Shown: positions 9,087-17,650 of the stretch, in pieces
How positions within the stretch are numbered: the first letter of the stretch is position 1
Layout of the letters: each line of letters starts with the position of its first letter
Source: Bacillota bacterium
GTDB taxonomy: Bacteria; Bacillota; Clostridia; Saccharofermentanales; Saccharofermentanaceae
Length of the DNA stretch: 64,000 nucleotides
Direction of reading: 5' to 3'
NCBI GenBank assembly: GCA_023397475.1
Contig: JAEWUD010000056.1
Location: 17,539-81,538, forward strand
Notes under the pieces: generated by a model
Database searches by the model: none
What the model was told of the DNA's origin: nothing
The model's input: the letters and a program-made list of their open reading frames with translations, nothing else
Translations under genes and position numbers: made by a program

Positions 9087-9118
9087 GATCATGCACAGTA
9101 CAGATCACGCACAGTACA
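9087..9118 (+). repeat. Two-copy 16-bp tandem repeat in the leader of the zinc-ribbon operon
   Basis: GATCATGCACAGTACA is followed immediately by GATCACGCACAGTACA (one difference). It lies within the presumed leader, 16 bases before the first start codon. It could be a duplicated protein-binding site or a replication-slippage product. Confidence 0.7.
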
Positions 9119-9133
9119 GATTGGAGAGATCCG

Positions 9134-9475
9134 ATGGCGACTTATAAGATGCCCTGTATTCATTGCGGCAATCTGATTGATGGGGACTCACATTTCTGTG
9201 AGTTTTGTGGCAGCCGATCACCTCTCGGCTATTCATGCCCGTCCTGTCTGCGATCGATAACGAAGGGTCAAATGCGTTGTCCTGGGTGCGGAAGATCCTT
9301 GACGATTATTTGTCCGCATTGCGGTAAGAATACTTTTGTCGATGACCGATGCGAGGCTTGCGGCAAGACGCTTCTCGTTCCTTGCGCGAATTCCAGGTGC
9401 CGGGAGCAACAGTTTTTTCAGAATGAGAAATGTACCGCTTGCGGTAAGAAGATAACGGCAACATTGAAGAAGTGA
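9134..9475 (+). CDS. Small multi-zinc-ribbon protein
   Basis: A 113-residue protein made almost entirely of Cys-x2-Cys knuckles: CIHCG...CEFCG, CPSCL...CPGCG, CPHCG...CEACG and CANSRC...CTACG. This gives about four zinc ribbons of the double-zinc-ribbon (DZR) type. No other domain is present. Zinc ribbons commonly bind nucleic acid or protein partners; none is identified here. The start at 9134 follows GGAGAGATCCG. The stop overlaps the region where the next zinc-ribbon gene begins (GTGAG at 9472), so the genes are coupled. First gene of a three-gene zinc-ribbon operon. Confidence 0.75.
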   Translation: MATYKMPCIHCGNLIDGDSHFCEFCGSRSPLGYSCPSCLRSITKGQMRCPGCGRSLTIICPHCGKNTFVDDRCEACGKTLLVPCANSRCREQQFFQNEKCTACGKKITATLKK

Positions 9476-9489
9476 GAGGTAGAAAAAGT

Positions 9490-10254
9490 ATGATGCGAGC
9501 ATTTACCAGAAACTACGAAGACAACTCCTCGGAAGCCGGATTCCAGTTCACTTTCTATTGTGACATTTGCAATGACGGCTATAAGAGCAACTTTATTGAG
9601 AGTGAGACGTATAAGCGCGGCAAAGGGTTACGGGGAATCTCGCAGGGTCTCGGAATGCTGGGCTCGTTGGTTGGTGGTGTCGTAGGAGATATCGGTTATT
9701 CTGCCGAACGCGGCGGACATATTCTTTCCGAGAATTTTCAAGGACAGTCGCCGGAATGGCACAAGGAACATGAACGATCCTTTGCCATGGCACAGAATGA
9801 GGCGCAGAGTCATTTTCATCGCTGCCACAGTTGCAATCATTATGCTTGTGACGCTTGTTATAACGAAGACGAGGGACTTTGTACCGAGTGCGCACCTCGC
9901 CAGGAGATCTATGTAGCCAAAGCCCGCGCCGAAGCGATGCGCAGAAACATCAACGAAGCCGGCGAGACTGCGACCGTATGGAAGGGACAGATCGAGAGCA
10001 AGACGACCGTTTGTCCGACGTGTGGTAAACCGGCCGGCAACGGTAAGTTCTGCAATAATTGCGGTGCGTCCATGGATCTCAAGACCTGCCCGAACTGCGG
10101 GGCTAAGAATGCGCAAACCGTCCGTTTCTGTAATAACTGCGGGACGAATCTGACCGCACCGGTCGCCGTTCCCGGTAAATGTACCGGATGCGGTGCGCAG
10201 AATCCTCCCGGTACCCGATTCTGCGGTGAATGCGGAACGAAGATCAGCGTATAA
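9490..10254 (+). CDS. Zinc-ribbon protein with N-terminal Cys-rich domain
   Basis: A 254-residue protein of unrecognised family. Residues ~20-60 contain CDICNDGY; a glycine-rich amphipathic stretch (GLGMLGSLVGGVVGDIGY) follows. A second Cys-rich treble-clef-like module reads CHSCNHYACDACY...CTECAP around residues 115-140. Then come a charged helix and three C-terminal zinc ribbons (CPTCG...CNNCG, CPNCG...CNNCG, CTGCG...CGECG). The start is taken as ATG 9490 (or 9493) because AGAGGT lies about 9 bases upstream; a GTG at 9472 overlapping the previous stop is possible. The Gly-rich stretch could associate with a membrane or multimerise. Function unknown. Confidence 0.65.
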   Translation: MMRAFTRNYEDNSSEAGFQFTFYCDICNDGYKSNFIESETYKRGKGLRGISQGLGMLGSLVGGVVGDIGYSAERGGHILSENFQGQSPEWHKEHERSFAMAQNEAQSHFHRCHSCNHYACDACYNEDEGLCTECAPRQEIYVAKARAEAMRRNINEAGETATVWKGQIESKTTVCPTCGKPAGNGKFCNNCGASMDLKTCPNCGAKNAQTVRFCNNCGTNLTAPVAVPGKCTGCGAQNPPGTRFCGECGTKISV

Positions 10255-10286
10255 AGCACTGCGATACACTCGCAGTAGGAGAATAC

Positions 10287-11810
10287 ATGGTGGATCAACA
10301 ATGTACGGATCCGACACATCTTATCGAATCCCCGGACCCCGGTGAGTCTGATACGTCCTACATAGGGTTGGTGAACTCTCGTGACCTAAACGTAGAATGC
10401 CGCCTTCTGATCTGTCCGGAATTTCTCGAGATTCTATCTCGGAATAAGAGGTCGGAGATATCTTACGCGGATATCCTAATGATCTCTCATATCGGTGAAT
10501 CTGTACGAGTCGCGACGGATAGCGATGTCTATGAAATCTCCCGAATGGGACGTTCTTGCGAATGGTTTCACCGTGCTCTTCTTGAAGCGTATTATCGCAG
10601 GACACTCGAAGCATTCCTTCGTTCGGGGGAGTGCATCATAAGGTCTCACGGACAGTTCACACTCACCGAGAACCGGATAGATTTCGTGGCGTTAGACCGC
10701 AGAACGGCTCCTTCCATGGGAGAATCCGAGACGATATCGAGTGAAGGCGAGATCATGGTCTATCCGGACGCGATCTATCTTTTTCCTCCCACGACGAGAG
10801 CTAGAAGACTTCCGCTACTCTTTGTCGACGAGATTCAGACGTTGGATCAGACCCTTGTTGTGCGATTGCGCACAGGTGAGACTGCACGGGTAACCATGCT
10901 CGGACGCAGTCTCGAACCGATGTTTCAAGAGATTACCACCGCAAGGAATAATCTTCAGAATGCCAACGAAGAATCGATTCGGAGAATTCTTCCCAAGATA
11001 ACTCAAGAGGATCTTCGAAAAGCATTGATCCTTATGCCTCAAGGTCTTGCTGCGCCGATTCAGGAGATCCACAAGGCATCCGGCAATCTTCTCGCGATGA
11101 TTTTCGCATTGATAGAGTCGAGTCGAATGTCGGAAACATTCCCGGTAATTACGGAGAACAAGGCAAAAAACAATTCGTACGTCGGAATACTCGAAGTGCC
11201 TCCCGATTCTGAGGGAAACATGCAAAACGCACTCTGGGTCGTTGCTCCGGCAGCGGATGATCGAGCGGCGGTTGTCGAATTGGCATTTCCGGACGAACAG
11301 GCAGCTACGTATGTTTTTCGCGTGCGCACATCGTTCGACACATTTGCATATATTCTTAACCGAGCCTTCGAAGCGACGGGATTCTCGCGTGAACTTCTGA
11401 CGATGACGGACGCGGAACTCGCATCCCAGACCAGGGAGAAGGAACGAATGCTGATGATCCGGACTCCGGCTGTACGTGCGATCAGAAGACTCTTCGCTTC
11501 GCGTGTGATTCATCGAGGTCTGGACACGTGGAAGACTCATCTTGCCGATGCTTGCCGTTTGGCCTCAGATGCGGAAGATTCCGGGTCAAACATCACAACC
11601 GATCCGAATCTGCCGAGGCCGGACGAGATTATCTCGGGAGAATGTGAAGTTTGTCATGCTATATTGGAACCGGGTCTTCGATTTTGCCGCGTATGTGGGA
11701 CCAAGGTCGGAGGGAAGACAAACCCCGAACAACGATTCTGCCGGAATTGCGGAGAGAAGACGCATCCGGGAGAGCGTATTTGCGGGCGTTGCGGACAACT
11801 CTTAGGATGA
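10287..11810 (+). CDS. Large protein with tandem PH-like domains and C-terminal zinc ribbons
   Basis: A 507-residue protein I cannot assign to a named family. Around residues 35-110, 160-235 and 300-385 there are three segments resembling bacterial PH-like folds. The first two share the pattern 'hydrophobic Asp-Ile ... Val-Thr/Ala ... Gly-Arg ... Phe ... Leu/Ile' (ADILMISHIG...ISRMGRSCEWF; VDEIQTLDQ...VTMLGRSLEPMF). The last 45 residues form two zinc ribbons (CEVCH...CRVCG, CRNCG...CGRCG). The ATG at 10287 follows TAGGAG; an ATG at 10230 would overlap the previous gene and lacks a site. As the third gene of the zinc-ribbon operon it probably acts with its neighbours. Confidence 0.6.
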   Translation: MVDQQCTDPTHLIESPDPGESDTSYIGLVNSRDLNVECRLLICPEFLEILSRNKRSEISYADILMISHIGESVRVATDSDVYEISRMGRSCEWFHRALLEAYYRRTLEAFLRSGECIIRSHGQFTLTENRIDFVALDRRTAPSMGESETISSEGEIMVYPDAIYLFPPTTRARRLPLLFVDEIQTLDQTLVVRLRTGETARVTMLGRSLEPMFQEITTARNNLQNANEESIRRILPKITQEDLRKALILMPQGLAAPIQEIHKASGNLLAMIFALIESSRMSETFPVITENKAKNNSYVGILEVPPDSEGNMQNALWVVAPAADDRAAVVELAFPDEQAATYVFRVRTSFDTFAYILNRAFEATGFSRELLTMTDAELASQTREKERMLMIRTPAVRAIRRLFASRVIHRGLDTWKTHLADACRLASDAEDSGSNITTDPNLPRPDEIISGECEVCHAILEPGLRFCRVCGTKVGGKTNPEQRFCRNCGEKTHPGERICGRCGQLLG

Positions 11811-12113
11811 ATAATCATTCGTTAGTCATCCTGTACCAAAACTTGATATGATGGAGGGGCAGCCCCCAAAAGTAGGTTTTGTGACAGCCTTTATTCATCT
11901 CAAATTGCATCGATTCAAATGAAGACTCAACTCATTCGAGCAGAAATTGAAAGTATCGGTTAGAATAGATGAGACGGTGCGATTCGCAACGGCATGCATA
12001 TCCGAAAACGTTTTGTCAAACATTACCGGGGTGTCGATATGCCGCATTTTCTCTTTGTTGTCACAAACGAATGAGAAATACGCAGGGAGAGCCTCGGAGC
12101 GTCGAAGGAATCT
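11811..12113. other. 303-base intergenic region, no gene seen
   Basis: A 7-bp inverted repeat (AGGATGA 11804-11810 with TCATCCT 11826-11832) overlaps the stop of the preceding gene but has no T-run, so it is only a weak terminator candidate. A minus-strand open frame (11895-12173) overlaps the next gene's start and has no family features, so it is not called. The promoter of the XRE gene should lie here but no convincing -35/-10 pair was found. Confidence 0.5.
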
Positions 12114-12725
12114 ATGGAATTTCATGAGAAACTGATAGAACTCAGGAAGAAGAAGGAAATGACGCAAGAGCAAGTGGCCGCGGCGCTGTTTGTCTCGCGC
12201 ACCGCTGTCTCCAAATGGGAGAGTGGCAAGGGTTATCCGAACATCGATTCTCTGAAGAGTGTTTCGAGACTTTACGAGGTTACGATCGACGATCTGCTGT
12301 CGGGAGAAGAATTGATGATTCTGGCTACGCGGGAGAATCAGTCGAATCTTTTGCGTATGCGCAGGATGATTTTCGCGTCACTTGATATCATAGCTGTCCT
12401 ACTTATCTTTCTTCCGTTATACGGGCAACCGTTAGGTGGGCATGTTATCACAGTGTCTCTTCTGGCGCTCACGGATATCACGCCTGTGATGCGGGCCGTT
12501 TACTACGGAGGGATTCTGGGATTGGGATTTCTCGGTGTGATTCAGGCGGTGCTTTTCGCAATGCACATCGATCGAGCGCTTGAGGGTATGAAGATTGCAT
12601 CTGTTCTTGCGTCCGTCATCGTGATCATGTTCTTCATAATGACGCGGCAACCCTATGTGACCGCGATGCTCTTCATGTTGTTTCTTATGAAAATTTTGTT
12701 ATTATTGCCGGCGAAAAGACGATGA
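12114..12725 (+). CDS. XRE-family transcriptional regulator with C-terminal membrane segments
   Basis: A 203-residue protein. Residues 5-60 are a Cro/C1 helix-turn-helix (LIELRKKKEMTQEQVAAALFVSRTAVSKWESGKG reads as helices 1-4), followed by YPNIDSLKSVSRLYEVTIDDLL, the usual end of such domains. After a linker come four hydrophobic helices (~85-105, 108-120, 128-150, 158-195). HTH proteins with a membrane C-terminus are common in Bacillota and often regulate a nearby membrane or antibiotic-response gene. The next gene is uppP, a bacitracin-related target, which makes a link possible but unproven. GAAGGAATCT precedes the ATG. Confidence 0.8.
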   Translation: MEFHEKLIELRKKKEMTQEQVAAALFVSRTAVSKWESGKGYPNIDSLKSVSRLYEVTIDDLLSGEELMILATRENQSNLLRMRRMIFASLDIIAVLLIFLPLYGQPLGGHVITVSLLALTDITPVMRAVYYGGILGLGFLGVIQAVLFAMHIDRALEGMKIASVLASVIVIMFFIMTRQPYVTAMLFMLFLMKILLLLPAKRR

Positions 12726-12848
12726 CACGAACCGTGTCAGATCCTATCGTGCGTTGTTACGTATAGTGACTCGACATATTGGGACTAATTTTGCGATCAT
12801 GGACGAAGGACATTATTACATACACAAGATACGAAGGAGATAAATGAC

Positions 12849-13682
12849 ATGGAGATTGGGTTTCTTGAAATTCTTAAGGTCATCTTGCTCGGAATCATTG
12901 AGGGAGTAACCGAATGGCTTCCGATCTCGAGCACCGGGCATATGCTTCTATTTGACAGCTTCATCCCCCTGGCGATGAGTGAGGCCTTCAAGGAGATGTT
13001 TTTCGTTGTGATTCAACTTGGCGCAATTCTTGCGGTTGTCGTCATTTTCTGGAAGAAAATGTTCCCCTTCCAGTTTTCCGATAAGACGAAACCGACGGTG
13101 AATCGCAAGACGCTCGCTCTCTGGGGCAAAGTCGTTATCGCATGCATTCCCGGCGCTGTCGTTACGTTATTGTTTGATGATTACATCGACGCACATTTTG
13201 AGACGCCAGTAGTCATCGCCGTGGCGCTGATCGTGTACGGTATAGCCTTTATTCTTGTCGAACGCTGGAATAAGAAACGCACGCCGACGACGAAGACGAT
13301 CGGGGACATCTCGGTTCAGACGGCGCTGATCATCGGTCTGTTCCAGTTGCTGTCGATCATTCCGGGAACGTCACGTTCCGGCGCCACCATCATTGGCGCT
13401 CTGATCATTGGCGTTTCACGCGTCGCGGCCGCGGAGTTTACCTTCTTCCTCGCCGTCCCCGTCATGTTCGGATTAAGTGCGATCAAGATGCTGAAGTATG
13501 GTTTCGCATTCACTGGGCCGGAAATCTTCGTTCTGCTGCTCGGTTGTGTCGTCGCATTCGGCGTGTCGATTCTGGTGGTTCGATTGCTTATGCAGTTCAT
13601 CAAGAAGCATGACTTCCAGCCTTTCGGTTGGTATCGCATCGCGCTAGGTATCCTCGTGATCGCTCTTCTGGCTTTCCGATAA
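12849..13682 (+). CDS. uppP: Undecaprenyl-diphosphatase
   Basis: A 277-residue polytopic membrane enzyme of the BacA/UppP family. It dephosphorylates undecaprenyl pyrophosphate on the outer face of the membrane, regenerating the lipid carrier for peptidoglycan and giving bacitracin tolerance. Both signature motifs are present: IIEGVTEWLPISSTGHM near residues 16-32 and PGTSRSGATIIGAL near residue 175. About eight hydrophobic helices span the length. GAAGGAGAT lies upstream of the ATG at 12849. It precedes the VOC gene by 19 bases, so they may share a transcript. Confidence 0.95.
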   Translation: MEIGFLEILKVILLGIIEGVTEWLPISSTGHMLLFDSFIPLAMSEAFKEMFFVVIQLGAILAVVVIFWKKMFPFQFSDKTKPTVNRKTLALWGKVVIACIPGAVVTLLFDDYIDAHFETPVVIAVALIVYGIAFILVERWNKKRTPTTKTIGDISVQTALIIGLFQLLSIIPGTSRSGATIIGALIIGVSRVAAAEFTFFLAVPVMFGLSAIKMLKYGFAFTGPEIFVLLLGCVVAFGVSILVVRLLMQFIKKHDFQPFGWYRIALGILVIALLAFR

Positions 13683-13701
13683 ACCTGTAGGAGGATGAGA
13701 A

Positions 13702-14088
13702 ATGCGAATCGATCATCTGGCACTCTTCGTCCGGGATCTGGAGAAGATCAGAGAATTCTACGAGACGTACTTCTCTGCAAAATCGAATGCGCGGTATTAT
13801 AATCCGACGACAGGGTTGGAGATATATTTTCTATCTTTTCCCGATGGAGACACCCGTCTGGAGATCATGTCTCGGCCGGATCTTCAAGACAGGACGATGA
13901 ATGATACGGAATGCGGATATATACATTTTGCCGTATCTGTCGGCTCACGGGAGGAAGTAGACCTGTTGACGAAACGTCTTTCAGATGACGGATATGAGAT
14001 TAATCGATTCCCCCGTGTGACCGGCGATGGATATTATGAGAGTGTTGTTATGGACCCAGAAGGGAACCGGATTGAGATCGTCGGTTGA
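13702..14088 (+). CDS. VOC/glyoxalase-like domain protein
   Basis: A 128-residue two-module vicinal oxygen chelate protein. MRIDHLALFVRDLEKIREFYETYF carries the first metal His (His5), YLSF-like strand and LEIMSRPD carry a Glu, YIHFAVSVGSREEVD carries the second His, and MDPEGNRIEIVG ends with the second Glu. The four ligands match lactoylglutathione lyase and fosfomycin-resistance relatives, but the substrate is unknown. The start follows TAGGAGGATGAG. It is 19 bases downstream of uppP and just upstream of a small membrane-anchored protein. Confidence 0.85.
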   Translation: MRIDHLALFVRDLEKIREFYETYFSAKSNARYYNPTTGLEIYFLSFPDGDTRLEIMSRPDLQDRTMNDTECGYIHFAVSVGSREEVDLLTKRLSDDGYEINRFPRVTGDGYYESVVMDPEGNRIEIVG

Positions 14089-14125
14089 TTCCGGCTTGCC
14101 AGAAAACGATGAGGAGATACGCGCT

Positions 14126-14458
14126 ATGCGATTTCGGATGAAGATTGTTATCACGGTTACCGCGATACTATTATGTGTTCTTGCCGCTGTCGTGATCTTC
14201 TTGGCGACGCAGAATCATGTCATCGGAACCGTGAGCGGTATGGAGAATGAGATCATCACGATCGATGATGTCAGTTTCCGGATGACGGAGACGGATCATA
14301 CGATCGCGGATCGTGACGCATATCTCGGTCAGGCGACAAACGGGACCTTTACCTATCTGGTTTATTCGGTAAAAAACGATCCGGATCGCGACTATATTTA
14401 TGCGACCGGCGGACACGAGGGTGAATTCTTCCGGCGGATTACCGATGGAGAGGAATAA
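14126..14458 (+). CDS. Small N-terminally membrane-anchored protein, unknown function
   Basis: A 110-residue protein not recognised as a family. After MRFRMK it has one hydrophobic helix (about residues 6-27), then a ~80-residue extracytoplasmic domain rich in Asp/Thr (NEIITIDDVSFRMTETDHT...). The domain looks like a compact beta-fold. The start at 14126 follows GAGGAG about 10 bases upstream; an earlier in-frame ATG at 14027 overlaps the VOC gene and is less likely. It is probably cotranscribed with the VOC gene. Confidence 0.55.
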   Translation: MRFRMKIVITVTAILLCVLAAVVIFLATQNHVIGTVSGMENEIITIDDVSFRMTETDHTIADRDAYLGQATNGTFTYLVYSVKNDPDRDYIYATGGHEGEFFRRITDGEE

Positions 14459-14592
14459 AACGGATTCGTCGAAATGATTCGTGCTTCCCAAGGACTTCCT
14501 TCGGATAATGATCAATATTCATGTCTTCTCAGGGAAAACATTTTCCGTCTCTCTCAGGACAGATAACATAATTGTCCGGTCGTTCATAATCT

Positions 14593-15624
14593 CTACCCAA
14601 TACTGCCGACAATTCTCTGCGCTTCCAGAATCATCTCCTCGCGTTTCTCGCAAGTTGTATAGCATCTTCTCGAAATGCAATCATACGCATTCTCACGCAC
14701 TGCATCCGCGATCGCGTGATATGCTTTGGCAGCCGCGACCAACGGAAGACGGGAAGCAGGGTGGAAGCTTCTGAGTTGAGCTTCGTAATCTTGGTAATAT
14801 GTGTCCGCAAGAGTCGATAACTCTTCCCACAAAGAAATGAATGCTTTGCGTTTCGAGTTGTCCCAGGCCGCCGCAATTCCTTCGCGGACAGCACGTTCAA
14901 GATCAATTCTCGCCAGTCCGTACTTTGTGAGAAGCCGCGCCGGCAGATAGACTCGATTTCGCGTACGAAGATCTTCTCCGATGTCCCGAAGAATATTCGT
15001 AATCTGCATGCCGATACCCAGATTCTCGCAAGCTGTGACAAGGGCCGGATCGTTCACGTCCGTATCTTCCGCCGCGAGAATTGGAAGCATCATCATTCCA
15101 ACCGATCCCGCGACCAACCGAGAATATTCGATCAGGTCTGCGACCGTCTCGCAATCCTTGAAGTCGGCATCTGTTCTCTGTCCGCGAATCTGTGCGCGAA
15201 AAGATCCGATCGGAATCGAGAAATGGCGAACGGTATCCATAAAGGCCGGTTTCCACGCCTCGGAACTTCGAAAAATCTCTGGCGAATTCTCGCTGTGTTG
15301 GTCAGAGATTACTGCCATCTGATCCAGGAAGCGGTCAAGAGCGTTGAGTTCTTCGAGAGCATGACGCATCGCGGTGCTTTTCGCGAGGAGCTGGTCACTT
15401 GTCAGACCGTCAAGCCCGTATTCGGTCGCTGCGTCCACGGTATCATCCGCATAGCGGCAAAACGCGTATACAGCGGCCACTGCCTTGAATCGATCCTCCG
15501 GCAGATAGTGAAAGGCCTGGTAGAAGCTCGTCGCGCGATCTCGCATGATGCTCATGGCGTCCGCATAGGAGTCTTCCAATGTTATCGGCACACTCACCGG
15601 ATATACTGCCCCAATATCGATCAT
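14593..15624 (-). CDS. crtM: Squalene/phytoene synthase family, probable C30 dehydrosqualene synthase
   Basis: A 343-residue all-helical trans-isoprenyl synthase. Two Asp-rich motifs that bind Mg-diphosphate are seen: CRYADDTVD near residue 57 and LRDIGEDLRTRNRVYLP near residue 205. Enzymes of this family join two prenyl diphosphates head-to-head. The partner desaturase resembles CrtN, which suggests two farnesyl diphosphates give dehydrosqualene (C30), but a phytoene product cannot be excluded from sequence alone. The start overlaps the crtN stop by four bases (ATGA), so the two are translationally coupled. Last gene of a marR-crtN-crtM operon; no clear terminator follows. Confidence 0.85.
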   Translation of the reverse strand: MIDIGAVYPVSVPITLEDSYADAMSIMRDRATSFYQAFHYLPEDRFKAVAAVYAFCRYADDTVDAATEYGLDGLTSDQLLAKSTAMRHALEELNALDRFLDQMAVISDQHSENSPEIFRSSEAWKPAFMDTVRHFSIPIGSFRAQIRGQRTDADFKDCETVADLIEYSRLVAGSVGMMMLPILAAEDTDVNDPALVTACENLGIGMQITNILRDIGEDLRTRNRVYLPARLLTKYGLARIDLERAVREGIAAAWDNSKRKAFISLWEELSTLADTYYQDYEAQLRSFHPASRLPLVAAAKAYHAIADAVRENAYDCISRRCYTTCEKREEMILEAQRIVGSIG

Positions 15625-17132
15625 ACAAAGTCATCCTCGGGTTCATCTCTGCGAAGTTCTTCTGCGCAAATTCGACCGCTCTCCAGAACGATCGGGACGC
15701 CGGCGCCGGGATGCGTGCTGCTTCCGGTGAAGTAAAGTCCTTCGCAGGACATTGATTTTGCCTGCGGGCGAAGGTGATTGCTCTGTCGAAGTGTCGGCTG
15801 CAATCCGAAAGTTGCACCGCGATACGCAGAGAAATGACTCTCGAAATCCTTCGGTGTGAAGACAAGTTCTGTCGAGATCTTCTGCTCCAGATCCTCAAGT
15901 CCCGGAATCTTTGACAAGGTCGCGAGGGCTTTGCCGCGATAATCCGATACGGCTTCCTCATTCCATTCGTATTTTGAAGTGACAATTTCGGATACGGGCA
16001 TGAGAAGGTAGAAACTCGATTTTCCTTCGGGGGCCATCTCCGGATCCGAATGTGAGGGAATATGGAGATAAATCGAAGGATCCTTTATTCGTCTTCCGTC
16101 GAAGATGCTGTTCAGGTTATCTGTCAGATCCTCGGAAATGATGAATGTATGGGTGGCGAGTTCCGTGAAGGTGCCGTCGACACCCCAGTAGAACACCAGG
16201 CAGGAGCAGGAATAATCCATCGCGTCGATCTTCTCCGGCGTATATTTGCCGCGCGCCTTCGGATCCTCGAGAAGATTCTTGACCGCATACGGAAAGTCCG
16301 CGTTACACACGACATAGGGGGATTCGATCATCTGTCCGCCGACCTGAATTCCCTCGACGCGCTTGCCGTTTGTATGGATCTTCTCGACACGGCTATTATA
16401 GTGAATTGTACCGCCCAGTTCCTCGAAAAGCTTCGCCATACCGGTCGCCATCGTATGCATGCCGCCCTTAATAAACCAGACACCATAAAGAAGCTCGATC
16501 ATTGGGATGATGTTGTACAGCGACGGACCTTTCTGCGGCGACACACCGATATAGAGTGTCTGGAAGCTCAACATCTGTTGGATGTCCTTATCGGGGATAA
16601 AGGATGCCATCATATGGTCGGCGCTGTCGAAGGTCTTCAGCTTCAGTGCCTGACGAAGCATGAAAGGATTGTTGAAATCCGAAGGTTTACGGAAAGGCCT
16701 GCGAATGAAATAATCCAGAGCGACCTGATAGCGCTCATAGATCTCCCGGATATAGGAGAGAAATCCTAATGCATTCTCGGGGCCTTTGGACTCGACGAGC
16801 TTCATCAGCTCGGTAAGATCAGAGGAGAGGGTATAGTGGCGGTAGGGCTCTGCCTTAAAATAGACCTCATACATCGGATCCAGCTTGGTCATCGGGATAT
16901 AATCGTCCGGATCTCTGCCGGCAAGGGTAAATACCTCGCGATAGATCTCCGGCATCATCACGAGCGTCGGTCCCACGTCAAAGGTGTGTCCGTCCTTCTT
17001 GAGCTGATGCATTTTTCCGCCGGGAATTGATTCCTGCTCATAAATCTCAACGTCATAGCCCGCATGTTGCAGACGGATCGCCGAAGAGAGTCCGCCCATA
17101 CCCGCACCGATCACAACAACCTTCTTACTCAT
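15621..17132 (-). CDS. crtN: Carotenoid desaturase, CrtN-like (phytoene/dehydrosqualene desaturase)
   Basis: A 503-residue FAD-dependent desaturase. The dinucleotide-binding motif VVVIGAGMGGLSSAIRLQHAG and the PGGK segment are at the N-terminus. It has the CrtN-like blocks FDVGPTLVMMPEIY, RKPSDFNN, LSFQTLYIGVSPQKGPSLY and the C-terminal YFTGSSTHPGAGVPIVLESG. These blocks look closer to the staphylococcal dehydrosqualene desaturase than to C40 CrtI (judgement from memory). It would introduce conjugated double bases in the membrane-bound C30 backbone to give a yellow diaponeurosporene-type pigment. ATG 17132 is preferred (AGAGGTGG five bases upstream) over GTG 17141. It overlaps the marR end by eight bases. 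Confidence 0.88.
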   Translation of the reverse strand: MSKKVVVIGAGMGGLSSAIRLQHAGYDVEIYEQESIPGGKMHQLKKDGHTFDVGPTLVMMPEIYREVFTLAGRDPDDYIPMTKLDPMYEVYFKAEPYRHYTLSSDLTELMKLVESKGPENALGFLSYIREIYERYQVALDYFIRRPFRKPSDFNNPFMLRQALKLKTFDSADHMMASFIPDKDIQQMLSFQTLYIGVSPQKGPSLYNIIPMIELLYGVWFIKGGMHTMATGMAKLFEELGGTIHYNSRVEKIHTNGKRVEGIQVGGQMIESPYVVCNADFPYAVKNLLEDPKARGKYTPEKIDAMDYSCSCLVFYWGVDGTFTELATHTFIISEDLTDNLNSIFDGRRIKDPSIYLHIPSHSDPEMAPEGKSSFYLLMPVSEIVTSKYEWNEEAVSDYRGKALATLSKIPGLEDLEQKISTELVFTPKDFESHFSAYRGATFGLQPTLRQSNHLRPQAKSMSCEGLYFTGSSTHPGAGVPIVLESGRICAEELRRDEPEDDFV

Positions 17133-17568
17133 CCTTGCCACCTCTTTCTTGCTTTGTAGAGACTTGGATCAGGTTCAGAATAATCTTCTGGTTCAAAGAA
17201 TCATAGAGGATACGTTCGTCAGACGTTAGTCCGAGAAGACAGTTGTCTTCCCAGTTCGACATCGCTTCATGAAGTCGCGGGAGAAGACACAGGCCCTTGT
17301 TCGTCAGATGACAGGATTTATTACGACGATCATTCTGATTTGTCTTGCGCGAAATGAGTCCCTTATCCTCCATGTTTTGCAAATGCTTGGTCACATTTGC
17401 CTTGTCTGTCTGAAGAAATGGAATCAGCCTTGTTTGCGCGATCCCGGGTATCTGTTCAATTACCATAAGTGTTACGAGCTCGCGCCAATCCACACCGATC
17501 GGTTGCAGAGACTCGTCCAGGAATTGTTTGCCAAAGCGGTTCAGAACACTGATGTCACAAATAAACAT
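17125..17568 (-). CDS. MarR-family transcriptional regulator of the carotenoid operon
   Basis: A 147-residue winged-helix protein. The recognition region reads IPFLQTDKANVTKHLQNMEDKGLISRKTNQNDRRNKSCHLTNKG, the typical MarR helix 4 and beta-wing with the conserved DxRxK-type motif. The C-terminal helix provides the dimer interface. It is the first gene of the crt transcript, overlapping crtN by eight bases, so it probably represses its own operon in response to a small molecule or oxidant. A good minus-strand promoter lies about 90 bases upstream (17651-17679). No palindromic MarR operator was convincingly identified. Confidence 0.85.
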   Translation of the reverse strand: MFICDISVLNRFGKQFLDESLQPIGVDWRELVTLMVIEQIPGIAQTRLIPFLQTDKANVTKHLQNMEDKGLISRKTNQNDRRNKSCHLTNKGLCLLPRLHEAMSNWEDNCLLGLTSDERILYDSLNQKIILNLIQVSTKQERGGKDE

Positions 17569-17650
17569 TCTCGATTCCCCCGTCAGAGAAGACCACGCAG
17601 CGTGATGTCATGTAAAAATATTCGTCATGGGAAATTTGTTGTTCGTTACA

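Larger units (their letters stand above)
8824..9133. other. 310-base intergenic region with a promoter and long leader before the zinc-ribbon operon
   Basis: No coding region is supported here. The region holds the start of the minus-strand GNAT transcript, the plus-strand promoter at 8965-8993, and a leader of about 135 bases that contains a 16-base tandem duplication (9087-9118). A plus-strand reading frame opening at 9017 runs into the first zinc-ribbon gene, but it has no ribosome binding site and its first 39 residues look like noise. Confidence 0.6.

Noticed and set aside
11895..12173. Minus-strand reading frame of 92 codons
   Set aside because: It overlaps the start of the XRE regulator gene, has no ribosome binding site, and its residues show no domain pattern.
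12723..12739. TGACACG-AAC-CGTGTCA hairpin as a terminator after the XRE gene
   Set aside because: It is a perfect 7-bp repeat but has a 3-base loop and no T-run, and overlaps the stop codon; a role cannot be supported.
14027..14125. Longer start for the small membrane protein at 14027
   Set aside because: It would overlap the VOC gene by 62 bases and push the membrane helix inward; the ATG at 14126 has a better upstream site.
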